A stretch of DNA of 64,000 bases from UBA6522 sp965204155 (lineage in GTDB: Bacteria > Pseudomonadota > Gammaproteobacteria > Steroidobacterales > Rariloculaceae). This document shows positions 1-8,747 of this stretch, one piece after another; position 1 is the first letter of the stretch, and every line of letters starts with the position of its first letter. The notes under the pieces are model-generated. The model worked only from the letters and a program-made list of their open reading frames with translations. It had not been told where the DNA came from and did not search any database. The stretch spans positions 496,001 through 560,000 of the forward strand of contig OZ241971.1 of assembly GCA_965204155.1 (NCBI GenBank), given 5' to 3'. The translations under genes were made by a program, and so were the position numbers.

Positions 1-1557
1 CAGATGGGCCTGATCTACGTGAATCCGGAAGGCCCCAACGGCAATCCCGATCCGGTTGCCTCCGGGCGGGACATTCGCGAGACCTTCGGCCGGATGGCCA
101 TGAACGACGAAGAGACCGTCGCGCTCGTCGCCGGCGGGCATACCTTCGGCAAGTGCCACGGCATCGGCGATCCTTCGCAGGTGGGTCCGGAGCCGGAGGG
201 CGCCGCCATCGAGCAACAGGGGCTGGGCTGGAAGAACCCGCACGGCATCGGCAAGGGCGGCGACACCTTCACCACCGGCATGGAAGGCGCATGGACCAAC
301 AACCCGACGAAGTGGGACATGGGCTATTTCGACAACCTGTTCGGCTACGAGTGGGAGCGGGTGAAGACGGACGCGGGTGCGTGGCAGTGGGCGCCGAAGG
401 ACGGCGCAGGCTCCGACACAGTGCCCGATGCCCACGACCCGTCGAAGCGGCACGCGCCCATGATGACCACGGCGGACATGGCCATGCGAATGGATCCCAT
501 CTACGAGCCCATCGCGCGGCGTTTCCACGAGAACCCGGACGAGTTCGCCGATGCGTTCGCGCGGGCGTGGTTCAAGCTGACCCACCGCGACATGGGCCCG
601 CGCGTGCGGTACCTCGGCCCCGAGGTCCCAGCGGAAGAACTGATCTGGCAGGATCCCGTGCCTGCCGCCACCCATGACCCGCTCGACGCGCAGGACATCG
701 CGGACCTGAAGGCCACGATCCTCGCTTCGGGTCTCTCCGTTTCCCAATTGGTCTCGACCGCCTGGGCTTCGGCATCGACCTTCCGCGGTTCCGATCTGCG
801 CGGCGGTGCAAACGGCGCGCGCATTCGCCTGGCGCCGCAGAAGGACTGGGAAGTAAACCAGCCGGAGCAACTGGCGGGCGTACTGGAGACGCTGGAGGGC
901 ATTCAGCAGGCGTTCAACGGCTCGCATGCCAACGGCAAGGGTGTCTCGCTGGCCGACGTCATCGTTCTGGGCGGTTGCGCGGCCATTGAGCAGGCGGCGA
1001 AGGATGCCGGCCACGACGTGTCGGTCCCGTTCACGCCCGGACGCACGGACGCTTCGCAAGAGCAGACCGACGTCGAGTCCTTCGCGGTGCTCGAGCCGTA
1101 TGCAGACGGGTTCCGCAACTACCAGAAGCAGCAGTACGCCGTCTCGGCCGAGGAGTTGCTGGTGGACCGTGCACAGTTGCTGACCCTGACGGCGCCGGAG
1201 ACGACGGCGCTGGTCGGCGGCCTGCGCGTGCTGGGCGCCAACTTCGATGGCTCGCAACACGGGGTCTTCACCGGGCGGCCGGGGGCGCTCACCAACGACT
1301 TCTTCCTGAACCTGCTCGACCTGGGCACGCAGTGGCAGGAAGTGTCCGATGCAGTGGACGTGTTCGAGGGGCGCGATCGAAACACCGGCGATCTCAAGTG
1401 GACCGCCACCCGTGTCGATCTCGTCTTCGGTTCGAACTCCCAGCTTCGGGCGCTGGCAGAAGTCTACGGGTGCGCGGATTCCGAGCCGCAGTTCGTACAG
1501 GACTTCGTGGCGGCCTGGGACAAGATGATGAACCTGGACCGGTTCGACGTCTCCTGA
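1..1557 (+). CDS. katG: Catalase-peroxidase KatG, 3' part (5' end outside window)
   Basis: Bifunctional haem catalase-peroxidase that removes hydrogen peroxide. The open frame runs in from the left edge and the first visible codon is Gln, so about 200 N-terminal residues, including the distal haem Arg/Trp/His, lie outside the window. Visible are the Tyr of GLIYVNPEG (Tyr of the Met-Tyr-Trp cross-link), the Met of RMAMND at the matching 26-residue spacing, and the proximal haem His in GGHTFGK at bases 139-141. The C-terminal peroxidase-like domain is complete to the stop. The family is usually about 720-750 residues; 518 codons are present. A strong two-way terminator follows. No frameshift is seen, and the identification is secure. 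Confidence 0.97.
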   Translation, partial: QMGLIYVNPEGPNGNPDPVASGRDIRETFGRMAMNDEETVALVAGGHTFGKCHGIGDPSQVGPEPEGAAIEQQGLGWKNPHGIGKGGDTFTTGMEGAWTNNPTKWDMGYFDNLFGYEWERVKTDAGAWQWAPKDGAGSDTVPDAHDPSKRHAPMMTTADMAMRMDPIYEPIARRFHENPDEFADAFARAWFKLTHRDMGPRVRYLGPEVPAEELIWQDPVPAATHDPLDAQDIADLKATILASGLSVSQLVSTAWASASTFRGSDLRGGANGARIRLAPQKDWEVNQPEQLAGVLETLEGIQQAFNGSHANGKGVSLADVIVLGGCAAIEQAAKDAGHDVSVPFTPGRTDASQEQTDVESFAVLEPYADGFRNYQKQQYAVSAEELLVDRAQLLTLTAPETTALVGGLRVLGANFDGSQHGVFTGRPGALTNDFFLNLLDLGTQWQEVSDAVDVFEGRDRNTGDLKWTATRVDLVFGSNSQLRALAEVYGCADSEPQFVQDFVAAWDKMMNLDRFDVS

Positions 1558-1597
1558 TTGTCCTGTATCGGGCGATACGGATAGCGGGCGATTCGCG

Positions 1598-1628
1598 AGA
1601 GGGTCCTCAAGAGAGTTGAGGACCCTCT
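1598..1628. terminator. Bidirectional intrinsic terminator between katG and a TonB receptor
   Basis: A perfect 13-base-pair stem (1598-1610 with 1616-1628) with a 5-base loop lies between two convergent genes. The katG side is followed by a short CT-rich run and the other side lacks a strong T tract, so termination is likely for katG and possible for the receptor. Confidence 0.75.
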
Positions 1629-1635
1629 TCGCCCT

Positions 1636-4173
1636 TTACAGGTAGAACTTCACGCCGGCCCAGATCGCGCGCGGCGCACCCGGCGCAAGGAAACGCACGT
1701 CGTCGTCGATGCCGTCGAGCCCGATGATTTCGTCTGGTTCCTCGCCGATCAGGCCGAAATTCTCGTATTCCCCGTCGAGCAGGTTCTCGACCAATACGAA
1801 CGCCTCGAACCGCTCCCCCCTGTAGTTCGCCCGCGCATTGACCGTGGCGTAACCCTCCAATTTGTCCAGTTCATTGGATTCGTCACCGCGAAGGTGACTG
1901 CCGGCGACCGCGAGCAACTCCAGGCCGGCGGACAAGCGGTCCGAAAAGGCGTGGTCCAGGGCTGCCTTGAACATGTGATCGGGAATGCCCGGAATTTCAG
2001 CGCCTGCGCTCACGGGACGGGTGCTGAAAATGTCGTCGTCATCGCCGTTGTGGTCATCCTCCGGTTCGTCCTCGGAGTCGGCCCCTCCGCTCCCGCCGGG
2101 CTCGTCACCGTCATCGTCCCCATCGTCATCATCATCGTCGTCGCCGCCCCGAAGCAGCGCATTGGCCGGATGGTTCGGGCTCAGGACGTCGAAATCGTCC
2201 TCGAAGGTGGCCTGAATGAAGGTGTAGTTGATGTTCCAGCGCCAGCGCTGGTATGAGCCCGCCAGCGCGGCCTCCACGCCCAGGCGACGCGTGTTGTCGA
2301 TATTCTTGAAAAGCCCGTGCGCCCGGGACTGGCCGGTCTGCCAGATGATGTCATTCTCGTTGAGGGTCCGGAACAGTCCCAGCGACCAGTTCCAGCCGCC
2401 GGACAGGGCGCCCCGCAAACCGATCTCGAGGTTCCTGGCGATGACCTCGTCCAGCGGCGGGTCGGCTAGAAAGGCATTCGGCAGGCGACACTCCTCCACC
2501 TCGCCCGTGACCGGGTTGCGGCTCAACTCCTCGCTGCAGGCCAGTTCGATGGGCGTCGGCAGGCGGCTGGACTGGTTGTAGGCTGCGTACACGTCCACCT
2601 GGTCCGTCCAGCGGCGTACCGCGCCCACGCCCCAGTTGAAATTGCCGAAATCGTGCTCGCCGTTCAGTTGCGGCTGCTCGCCGGTTCGATCGAGCAACTC
2701 GATTCGGCTGTCGTGGTAGAAGCCCGACAGCATGATCGACCAGTCCTCGCCCAGGCTGAACCGGTCGCCCACGTAGACATAGTTCCGCGCCACCTCGGTG
2801 TCGACCTCGGTGCGCTCGTCAGCGAAGCCGCCACTCACCGCCCCGGCCTCGGTCGTCGAACGCGCCTCCGGATCGAACAGGGCAAACTGGACGCGGGAAT
2901 TGAAGTCGCTGCTGCCCCGGTAGAATCCCGCACCCACGGTCAGGTCGTGCGCAAGCCCGAACAGTTCCGCAACGGCGTCGATCTCCACGACGCCACCCCT
3001 GGACTCCTGTCCGCGGTCGCTCAGGTTGTTGATGGCGCTGCAGCCGCTCTCGCCGACGGCTTCGGCGAATTCGTCTTCCTCGATATCGCCGCCGAGTGCC
3101 TCGCCCAATTCGTCCTCCACGGCGTCGCGGCAGGCGCCCCGGAGTACGCCGATGAGGCCTTCGACGCCGCCGAAGCCGTCGTCGATGAGTTCGTGCGCCT
3201 CGTCCTCCTCCATGCCGTCGCCGTTGAACGATCCGGTGTCGTTGCCGCGGAAGTACAGGTTGGCGGAGAGGTCCACGCGGTCGGTTAGCGCGTAGTCGCC
3301 GCGCAGCGCCAGGGTCCGGGTATCGTTGCGGGTAATGTCCGGCGCCGAGAAAATCCGCTCGCGGCCGACTGCAAGCAGACCGGAGGGCGCCAGTCCGTTG
3401 CCGGTCAGGTCCGATCGCGCCCGATGGTAGTCCAGACCCAGCGCGCCCCATTCGCCGCGCCAGTCGGCGCTGGCGTAGACATTCTCCGCCCACGATGGCG
3501 ACAGGTCCCGCCAGCCGTCTTCCTCGAATCGCTGCGCATTGACGTAGTAGGCCCAGGTCCCGTTGTTGCCGCCGCTCTCGATATTGGCTATCGCTCTGCC
3601 GTAGGCACCGCCTTCCACTTCAACGGCGTGCCCGGGATGGCTAAACCCGTTCTTCATTTGAACGACCACCGAGCCGCCCAGCGTGTTCAGCCCGAACAGG
3701 GGGTTGGAACCGCTCAGCAGGCTGAGGCTGGCGATGGCGTTCATCGGCACCAGGTCCCAGTTCACCGCATCGCCCAGGGGTTCGTTGAGCCGCACCCCGT
3801 TCTGGTAGACCGTCAGCCCCATGGGCAGGCCCAGCAGCGGCGACGCGGCGTAGCCCCGGTAGTAGAGGTCCGGCTGCAACGGATTGCCCTGGGCGGAGTG
3901 GAAGTGCACCCCACCGAAGCGCCGGCTGAGGTAGCTCGTAATGTCGGCGCTGCCGCTCGCCGCGAGCTGTTCCGCGGTGGCGGACTGAATGACCCCCGGA
4001 AACTCGTTGATGCTCGCACCTTCGGCGCGCACGGGTGTCGTGCCGAAAACGGTGACCGTCTCTATTTCCTGGGCCCGGGACAACGACACCGCCAGGTTAC
4101 CCAGTGCCAGTGCGACCGCAAGCGTAGCGGCGGCCGGCGACGGCATCGAAGCTGGACGGAGACAGCGTGACAT
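1636..4173 (-). CDS. TonB-dependent outer-membrane receptor with Asp-rich loop
   Basis: An outer-membrane gated channel for a siderophore, metal complex or other scarce ligand; the substrate cannot be read from sequence. The ATG at 4173 is chosen because it starts a signal peptide (MSRC followed by an Ala/Leu-rich core ending near SRAQ); an in-frame upstream extension would overlap xseB on the other strand. A plug domain follows (about residues 35-180, with LTVYQNGVRLNEPLGDAVNWD), then a 22-strand-type barrel ending in an aromatic-containing strand (VKFYL). The 845-residue length is somewhat long for the family. Two acidic insertions stand out: one near bases 3010-3240 rich in Glu/Asp with two Cys, and a poly-Asp/Gly stretch near 2031-2145. 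Both are predicted extracellular loops, by inference. Confidence 0.9.
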   Translation of the reverse strand: MSRCLRPASMPSPAAATLAVALALGNLAVSLSRAQEIETVTVFGTTPVRAEGASINEFPGVIQSATAEQLAASGSADITSYLSRRFGGVHFHSAQGNPLQPDLYYRGYAASPLLGLPMGLTVYQNGVRLNEPLGDAVNWDLVPMNAIASLSLLSGSNPLFGLNTLGGSVVVQMKNGFSHPGHAVEVEGGAYGRAIANIESGGNNGTWAYYVNAQRFEEDGWRDLSPSWAENVYASADWRGEWGALGLDYHRARSDLTGNGLAPSGLLAVGRERIFSAPDITRNDTRTLALRGDYALTDRVDLSANLYFRGNDTGSFNGDGMEEDEAHELIDDGFGGVEGLIGVLRGACRDAVEDELGEALGGDIEEDEFAEAVGESGCSAINNLSDRGQESRGGVVEIDAVAELFGLAHDLTVGAGFYRGSSDFNSRVQFALFDPEARSTTEAGAVSGGFADERTEVDTEVARNYVYVGDRFSLGEDWSIMLSGFYHDSRIELLDRTGEQPQLNGEHDFGNFNWGVGAVRRWTDQVDVYAAYNQSSRLPTPIELACSEELSRNPVTGEVEECRLPNAFLADPPLDEVIARNLEIGLRGALSGGWNWSLGLFRTLNENDIIWQTGQSRAHGLFKNIDNTRRLGVEAALAGSYQRWRWNINYTFIQATFEDDFDVLSPNHPANALLRGGDDDDDDDGDDDGDEPGGSGGADSEDEPEDDHNGDDDDIFSTRPVSAGAEIPGIPDHMFKAALDHAFSDRLSAGLELLAVAGSHLRGDESNELDKLEGYATVNARANYRGERFEAFVLVENLLDGEYENFGLIGEEPDEIIGLDGIDDDVRFLAPGAPRAIWAGVKFYL

Positions 4174-4278
4174 ATTCGACCCATGGATGGACGTTTCCGA
4201 GCGGCCCACATCGTAACGCATTTGACCGTCAATGCTGCGCTGTGTACGGTGCGCCGTGCTGGACGGGAGGGTCATCCG

Positions 4279-4518
4279 ATGAGTGAGGCTACCGGCGTTG
4301 CCGGGCTCGAAAAATCCCTTGAAGAACTGGAATCCCTGCTCAAGGAACTGGAGAGCGGGGAGTTGACGCTGGAAGCCGCGCTGGCGCATTTCGAACGCGG
4401 CGTGACGCTGACTCGCCAGTGCCAGAAGGCATTGCAGGAAGCCGAACAGAAGGTGGAAATCCTGCTTAAAAAGTCGCCGGAAGCGGAGCCGGAACCGTTC
4501 GATTCGCCTGACGCATAG
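4279..4518 (+). CDS. xseB: Exodeoxyribonuclease VII small subunit
   Basis: Small subunit of the XseA/XseB complex, which degrades single-stranded DNA to acid-soluble oligonucleotides. The 79-residue product has the typical helical hairpin (LEKSLEELESLLKELESGELTLEAALAHFERGVTLTRQCQKAL) and an acidic tail. The ATG at 4279 has a good ribosome site (GGGAGG) 7 bases upstream. In many gammaproteobacteria xseB leads an ispA-dxs operon; here it stands alone, facing pgpA six bases after its stop. Confidence 0.93.
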   Translation: MSEATGVAGLEKSLEELESLLKELESGELTLEAALAHFERGVTLTRQCQKALQEAEQKVEILLKKSPEAEPEPFDSPDA

Positions 4519-4524
4519 GTCCCT

Positions 4525-4998
4525 CTACGCGACGGCCAGGCGGCCGAGCACAATACAGACAACCGCAAGACCCGCTGCCGCCAGATCGTCCAGCATGATG
4601 CCCATGCCGCCGCCGACGCGCCGGTCCAGGTAACCGACGGGCCAGGGTTTGGCGATGTCGAACAGCCGAAACAGCACGAAGGCCGCTGCCCACCATAGCG
4701 GCTGGGCGGGTAGCACCAGTGTGACCGCCAGGAATCCGACGATTTCGTCCCAGACCACGGCCGGGTGATCGCGCGTCTGGAGTCGCCGGGAGCTCTCACC
4801 GCAAATCCAGATACCGGCCAGCGCCAGTAGCGCGACCAGCGCGGCCCGGGCCGGCAGCGGCAGCGGCATCAACCACCATCCGGCGAGACCGGCCGCTGCC
4901 GTCGCCGCCGTACCCGGAGCCACGGGCACGAGCCCGACCCCGAAGCCCAGCGCGAGCAGGTGAACCGGCTGCCTCAACAGTGCGATGCTGGCCTGCAT
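4525..4998 (-). CDS. pgpA: Phosphatidylglycerophosphatase A
   Basis: Inner-membrane phosphatase that dephosphorylates phosphatidylglycerol phosphate to phosphatidylglycerol. It is 157 residues with about four hydrophobic segments. The family motifs are visible: GFGVGLVPVAPGTAAT near the N-terminus, VVWDEIVGF, and FRLFDIAKPWP followed by GGMGIMLDD. The start ATG at 4998 lies one base after the thiL stop, so the two are translationally linked. Last gene of the glyA-nrdR-rib-nusB-thiL-pgpA block. Confidence 0.95.
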   Translation of the reverse strand: MQASIALLRQPVHLLALGFGVGLVPVAPGTAATAAAGLAGWWLMPLPLPARAALVALLALAGIWICGESSRRLQTRDHPAVVWDEIVGFLAVTLVLPAQPLWWAAAFVLFRLFDIAKPWPVGYLDRRVGGGMGIMLDDLAAAGLAVVCIVLGRLAVA

Positions 4999-4999
4999 G

Positions 5000-5989
5000 T
5001 CACCCTCCGCTTCTGAAATGCGAGTAGCCGGGGGTTGCGGGCATTTCCATGGGCTGGCCGTCCCGCCGGCAGTGCGCACCGCTACCCTCGTGCAGTTGGC
5101 CGATCCGCCGTACCGGCGTTTCGCAAGCCGCCAACGCCCGTTCGATGTCGCAGCGCCGCGAGGGTGGTGCCGTAAAGCACAGCTCGTAGTCATCTCCGCC
5201 GGTCAAGGCCCACGTTTCGGCGTCCCGAATCGGAACTATCTCCCGCAGTTCCGGAGAAAACGGCAGCCGCTCCACGTCCACTGAAGCCGCGCAGCCGCTG
5301 GCCCGGCAAAGGTGCCCCAGATCGGCCAGCAACCCGTCGGAGACGTCAATGGCCGCGCTGGCCAGACCCCGCAATGCGATTCCCGCGGCGACACGCGGCG
5401 TCGGGGTGAAAAACCGGGAGGCGAGCGTTCGGTTCGGTTCGCCAGTGTCGGACCTGCCGCGCGACACCAAATCCAGCCCGGCGGCGGCATCCCCCAGAGT
5501 ACCCGTTACATGAATATCGTCGCCCGTTGCGGCGCCGCCGCGGGTGAGAATGCGGTCCCTGTCGACATCGCCAAGCAGATGCAGCGTGACCGACAACGGG
5601 CCGCGCGTCGTATCCCCGCCGATGAGTTCGACGCCGTGCTCGGCCGCCAGCGCGAAAAACCCTTGCGCGAACGCCGCAAGCCAGGCGTGATCTACATCAG
5701 GCAGGGTCAGCGCCAATGTGCACCAGCGCGGTTCCGCCCCCATGGCTGCAAGATCGCTCAGGTTCACTGCAAGGATGCGATGGCCCACGGCATCCCCCGC
5801 CAGACCGTCCGGGAAGTGCACGCCGGAAACCATCGTGTCCGTAGCCACGGCGGTTGCGCCGCCGAGACCCACAACTGCCGCATCGTCGCCGATACCAACG
5901 ATCACCCGGGGATCTTCGCTCTCCCTCGCAAAGTACCGCTCAATCACCCCGAATTCGTCCGGGCTCACGGTTTCGCCGTTACGAGTCAT
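5000..5989 (-). CDS. thiL: Thiamine-monophosphate kinase
   Basis: Catalyses ATP-dependent phosphorylation of thiamine monophosphate to thiamine pyrophosphate, the last step of cofactor synthesis. It is 329 residues of the PurM/ThiL fold. An N-terminal E-G-E-like lead-in (SPDEFGVIERYFARE) precedes the metal-binding VGIGDDAAVV, and then come VATDTMVSGVHFP, NLSDLAAMGAEPRW, GGDTTRGP, AIDVSDGLLADLGHLC and GGDDYELCFTAP. Its ATG at 5989 overlaps the nusB stop as ATGA. Adjacency to nusB and pgpA is the usual proteobacterial arrangement. Confidence 0.96.
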   Translation of the reverse strand: MTRNGETVSPDEFGVIERYFARESEDPRVIVGIGDDAAVVGLGGATAVATDTMVSGVHFPDGLAGDAVGHRILAVNLSDLAAMGAEPRWCTLALTLPDVDHAWLAAFAQGFFALAAEHGVELIGGDTTRGPLSVTLHLLGDVDRDRILTRGGAATGDDIHVTGTLGDAAAGLDLVSRGRSDTGEPNRTLASRFFTPTPRVAAGIALRGLASAAIDVSDGLLADLGHLCRASGCAASVDVERLPFSPELREIVPIRDAETWALTGGDDYELCFTAPPSRRCDIERALAACETPVRRIGQLHEGSGAHCRRDGQPMEMPATPGYSHFRSGG

Positions 5990-6447
5990 GCGTTGCGGCT
6001 GTCGACCTGCTTCGCGGCGCGATCCAGTACCGCATTGACGAATCGGTAGCAATCCACCGGACCGTACAGCTTTGCCAGTTCCACCGATTCGTTGATGATC
6101 ACCTTGGTCGGAACGTCCTCACGACCGTGCAATTCCGCAAGTCCCAACAGAAGCACGGCCCGGCTGACGGCATCGGTGCTGTCGATATTCCGGTCCGCGT
6201 GCCTGGCGATCTCCCTGTCCAGGATGTCGGCATCCCGGAGCACATGCGCCAATATCTCGAGAAAGTAGTCCTGATCGACGTTCGGGTATTCCGGCATGGC
6301 GGCGAATTGCTCGCACAACTCAGCCTCGCTGTGTTCTGCAAGCTGCCATTGGTAGAGCGCCATGACGAGCAGTTCCCTGGCTCCGCGACGGCGCTGGACG
6401 GAGGTGTCGGCGTCATTTCGCATTGGAGTTCCGGCAGTCCATGGCAT
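5986..6447 (-). CDS. nusB: Transcription antitermination factor NusB
   Basis: Binds BoxA RNA with NusE (ribosomal protein S10) to form the antitermination complex on rRNA operons. It is 153 residues from the upstream ATG, or 145 from the in-frame ATG at 6423 (MRNDAD), which fits homologues slightly better; neither has a strong ribosome site. The signature RRRGARELLVMALYQWQL, the helical core and the end VIINESVELAKLYGPVDCYRFVNAVLDRAA are present. It follows ribH directly, as in many bacteria. Confidence 0.95.
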   Translation of the reverse strand: MPWTAGTPMRNDADTSVQRRRGARELLVMALYQWQLAEHSEAELCEQFAAMPEYPNVDQDYFLEILAHVLRDADILDREIARHADRNIDSTDAVSRAVLLLGLAELHGREDVPTKVIINESVELAKLYGPVDCYRFVNAVLDRAAKQVDSRNA

Positions 6448-6473
6448 ACGCAGGGCGATTGCCGGGAATCACC

Positions 6474-6953
6474 TCACGCGGTCAGGCGGCAGCGCAGGTT
6501 GGCCATTTCGATCACGGCCAGAGCCGCTTCGGCGCCCTTGTTGCCCGACTCCGGTCCGGACCGCGCCTTGGCCTGTTCGATGGTGTCCACGGTCAGGATG
6601 CCGAATCCCACGGGAATCCGGTGCTCGAGGCTGACATCGGTCACGCCGCGGCTGGCTTCGCCGGCCACGTAGTCGAAATGCGGCGTCTCGCCCCGAATGA
6701 CGCAGCCGATGGCGAGCAGGCCATCATAGCGGTCACCGTCCGCCAGCAGCTTGAGCGCCAGCGGGATTTCGAACGCGCCGGGCACGCGAACGACATCCAG
6801 GTCTTCTGCATCGGCGCCGGCCTCGGCCAGCGTCTCCACGGCCGCCTTGAGCAGGCGATCGACAATGAAATCGTTGAACCGGGAGGCAACGATTCCGAAT
6901 CGGAGCCCCAGGGCGCCGGGATCGCCGGTTATCTCGTTGACTTGCATGGCCAT
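6474..6953 (-). CDS. ribH: 6,7-dimethyl-8-ribityllumazine synthase
   Basis: Condenses the ribitylamino-pyrimidinedione made by the RibD branch with the four-carbon unit made by RibB, giving lumazine, the substrate of RibE. It is 159 residues. Visible family landmarks are GIVASRFNDFIVDRLL (substrate-stacking Phe), VPGAFEIPLA, GCVIRGETPHFDYVAGEASRG (with the catalytic His region) and PVGFGILTVDTIEQA. The stop codon overlaps a GAGGTGA that could serve nusB. Confidence 0.97.
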   Translation of the reverse strand: MAMQVNEITGDPGALGLRFGIVASRFNDFIVDRLLKAAVETLAEAGADAEDLDVVRVPGAFEIPLALKLLADGDRYDGLLAIGCVIRGETPHFDYVAGEASRGVTDVSLEHRIPVGFGILTVDTIEQAKARSGPESGNKGAEAALAVIEMANLRCRLTA

Positions 6954-6968
6954 TTGCGCTCGCAGCGT

Positions 6969-8123
6969 CTATGCGGCCGGTGTCTCGTCGGAAAGATACT
7001 CGACCACTTCCAGGCCGAATCCGGAGATGGCGTGCATCTGCTTCGGCGCGCTCAGCACGCGCATGCGCTTGACGCCCAGCGCCCGCAGGATCTGCGCACC
7101 GGTTCCGAAGGTCTTCAGTTCGCTGGTGCGGTCGTGCGGGATCACGTTCTCGTCGTGTCCCCGTTCCAGCTCCCTGACGGCGCTCATCAGGTCTCTGGGG
7201 TCCTCGTGTTGCCGAAGGATGACGATGACGCCGCAATCCTCCTCGGCGATCAGCTTGATGGTGCTGCGAAGCGGCCAGCCCAGGCGGCTGTCCCGAATCC
7301 CCACTACGTCGCTCAGGGTATTCTGAACATGTACCCGCACCAGCGTGGGCGTTCCGGGTTCGGGTTGGCCGCGCACCAGCGCCAGGTGCACCGTGCGATT
7401 GATGTGGTCCTCCATGCAAACCAGCCGGAACGGACCGAATTCCGTGTCGATCCCGAAATCGGCGATGGCCTCCACCGTTTCTTCCTTGGCCAGCCGGTAG
7501 CTGATGAGATCCGCGATGGTGCCGATCTTGAGGCCGTGGCGCCGGGCGAACCGAAACAGATCGTCGCGTCTGGCCATGGAGCCGTCCTCGTTGAGGATCT
7601 CGACGATCATCGCCGCCGGTTCGAATCCCGCCAGACGCACCAGGTCGCAGCCCGCCTCGGTGTGCCCGGCGCGCGTCAGTACGCCGCCCGGCTGCGCCCG
7701 GAGCGGAAACACGTGGCCGGGTTGCTGCAGGTCCTCGGGTTTCGCGTCGGGTGCGACTGCCGCCCGAATCGTTCGCGCCCGGTCATGGGCGGAGATTCCC
7801 GTCGTGATCCCTTCGGCCGCTTCAATGGACAAAGTGAAGTTCGTCACGTGGCGCCGATCGGTTTCGCTGACCATCAGCGGCAGACGCAGTTGCTCGCAAC
7901 GTTCCCCGGTCAACGTCAGACAGATCAGTCCGCGGCCGTAGCGCGCCATGAAATTCACGTCGGAGGCGCGTGCCCGGCTGGCGGCCATGATCAGGTCGCC
8001 CTCGTTCTCGCGGGCTTCATCGTCCATGATGATGACCATCCTGCCTTCGCACAGGTCGGCGACGATTTCCTCGGTCGCGTTCAGGCCGGCGACCGCTGCT
8101 TCCCTGTTGATTGGAATAGCCAC
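6969..8123 (-). CDS. ribB: 3,4-dihydroxy-2-butanone 4-phosphate synthase with degenerate GTP cyclohydrolase II domain
   Basis: The N-terminal half (about residues 1-205) is RibB, which makes the four-carbon precursor of lumazine from ribulose 5-phosphate; DDEARENEGDLIMAA, YGRGLICL and RAGHTEAGCDLVRLAG are intact. The C-terminal half (about 210-384) aligns with RibA but has lost the zinc-binding cysteine cluster of GTP cyclohydrolase II: where GDVFGSxRCDCG is expected, the sequence reads LSDVVGIRDSRLGW. This is the RibBX-type arrangement, so a separate RibA is expected elsewhere. The start is a GTG at 8123. Length is 384 residues. Confidence 0.92.
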   Translation of the reverse strand: MAIPINREAAVAGLNATEEIVADLCEGRMVIIMDDEARENEGDLIMAASRARASDVNFMARYGRGLICLTLTGERCEQLRLPLMVSETDRRHVTNFTLSIEAAEGITTGISAHDRARTIRAAVAPDAKPEDLQQPGHVFPLRAQPGGVLTRAGHTEAGCDLVRLAGFEPAAMIVEILNEDGSMARRDDLFRFARRHGLKIGTIADLISYRLAKEETVEAIADFGIDTEFGPFRLVCMEDHINRTVHLALVRGQPEPGTPTLVRVHVQNTLSDVVGIRDSRLGWPLRSTIKLIAEEDCGVIVILRQHEDPRDLMSAVRELERGHDENVIPHDRTSELKTFGTGAQILRALGVKRMRVLSAPKQMHAISGFGLEVVEYLSDETPAA

Positions 8124-8150
8124 GAGATCAGGATTTCCCTTGTCGTCAAA

Positions 8151-8747
8151 TCAGACATCGGCGGCCCGCAACCGTTCCAGGTAGCGAGCGACGATGTCCA
8201 CCTCAATATTAACAGCCCGTCCGGGCCGGTACTCCGAAAAAATGGTCACGGCGTTCGTATGCGGAACGATGTTGACTTCGAAGGCGTCTGCTTCGACCGC
8301 GTTGACGGTCAGACTCACGCCATCCACCGCCACCGACCCCTTGCGGGCGATATAGCGCATCAGCGCCTTGTCGAAGGCGATGCGCACCCCGGTCGAACGT
8401 GCCGCGGGTTCTACGGAAACGACGCGCCCGATCCCATCGACGTGCCCGGTGACCAGGTGGCCGTCCACGGAATCGCTCAACCGCAGGGCGCTCTCCAGGT
8501 TCACGGGATCGCCCCTGGACAACTCGCCCAGGGTCGTTGCCGACAGGGTTTCAAGCGACACATCCGCCGCAAACCGCTCCTCGCCGCAATCGACCGCGGT
8601 CAGGCAGACGCCGTTCACGGCAATGCTGCTGCCGGTTTCCAGCGGCGGGAGCGCAACGCCCCGGATGTCGATGGTCAGGCGCCGGTCTCCGCCGAGATCG
8701 GCACTCTCCAGGACTCGGCCTACGCCCCTTACGATTCCGCTAAACAC
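8151..8747 (-). CDS. ribE: Riboflavin synthase alpha chain
   Basis: Dismutates two molecules of dimethylribityllumazine to riboflavin and the pyrimidine precursor. It is 198 residues made of two tandem lumazine-binding barrels. The start MFSGIV, the first-repeat motif SIAVNGVCLTAV, the mid-protein GHVDGIGRV and the second repeat KGSVAVDGVSLTVN are all visible. Its 5' end overlaps the ribD stop by 19 bases, so the two are probably translated in a coupled way. Confidence 0.97.
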   Translation of the reverse strand: MFSGIVRGVGRVLESADLGGDRRLTIDIRGVALPPLETGSSIAVNGVCLTAVDCGEERFAADVSLETLSATTLGELSRGDPVNLESALRLSDSVDGHLVTGHVDGIGRVVSVEPAARSTGVRIAFDKALMRYIARKGSVAVDGVSLTVNAVEADAFEVNIVPHTNAVTIFSEYRPGRAVNIEVDIVARYLERLRAADV

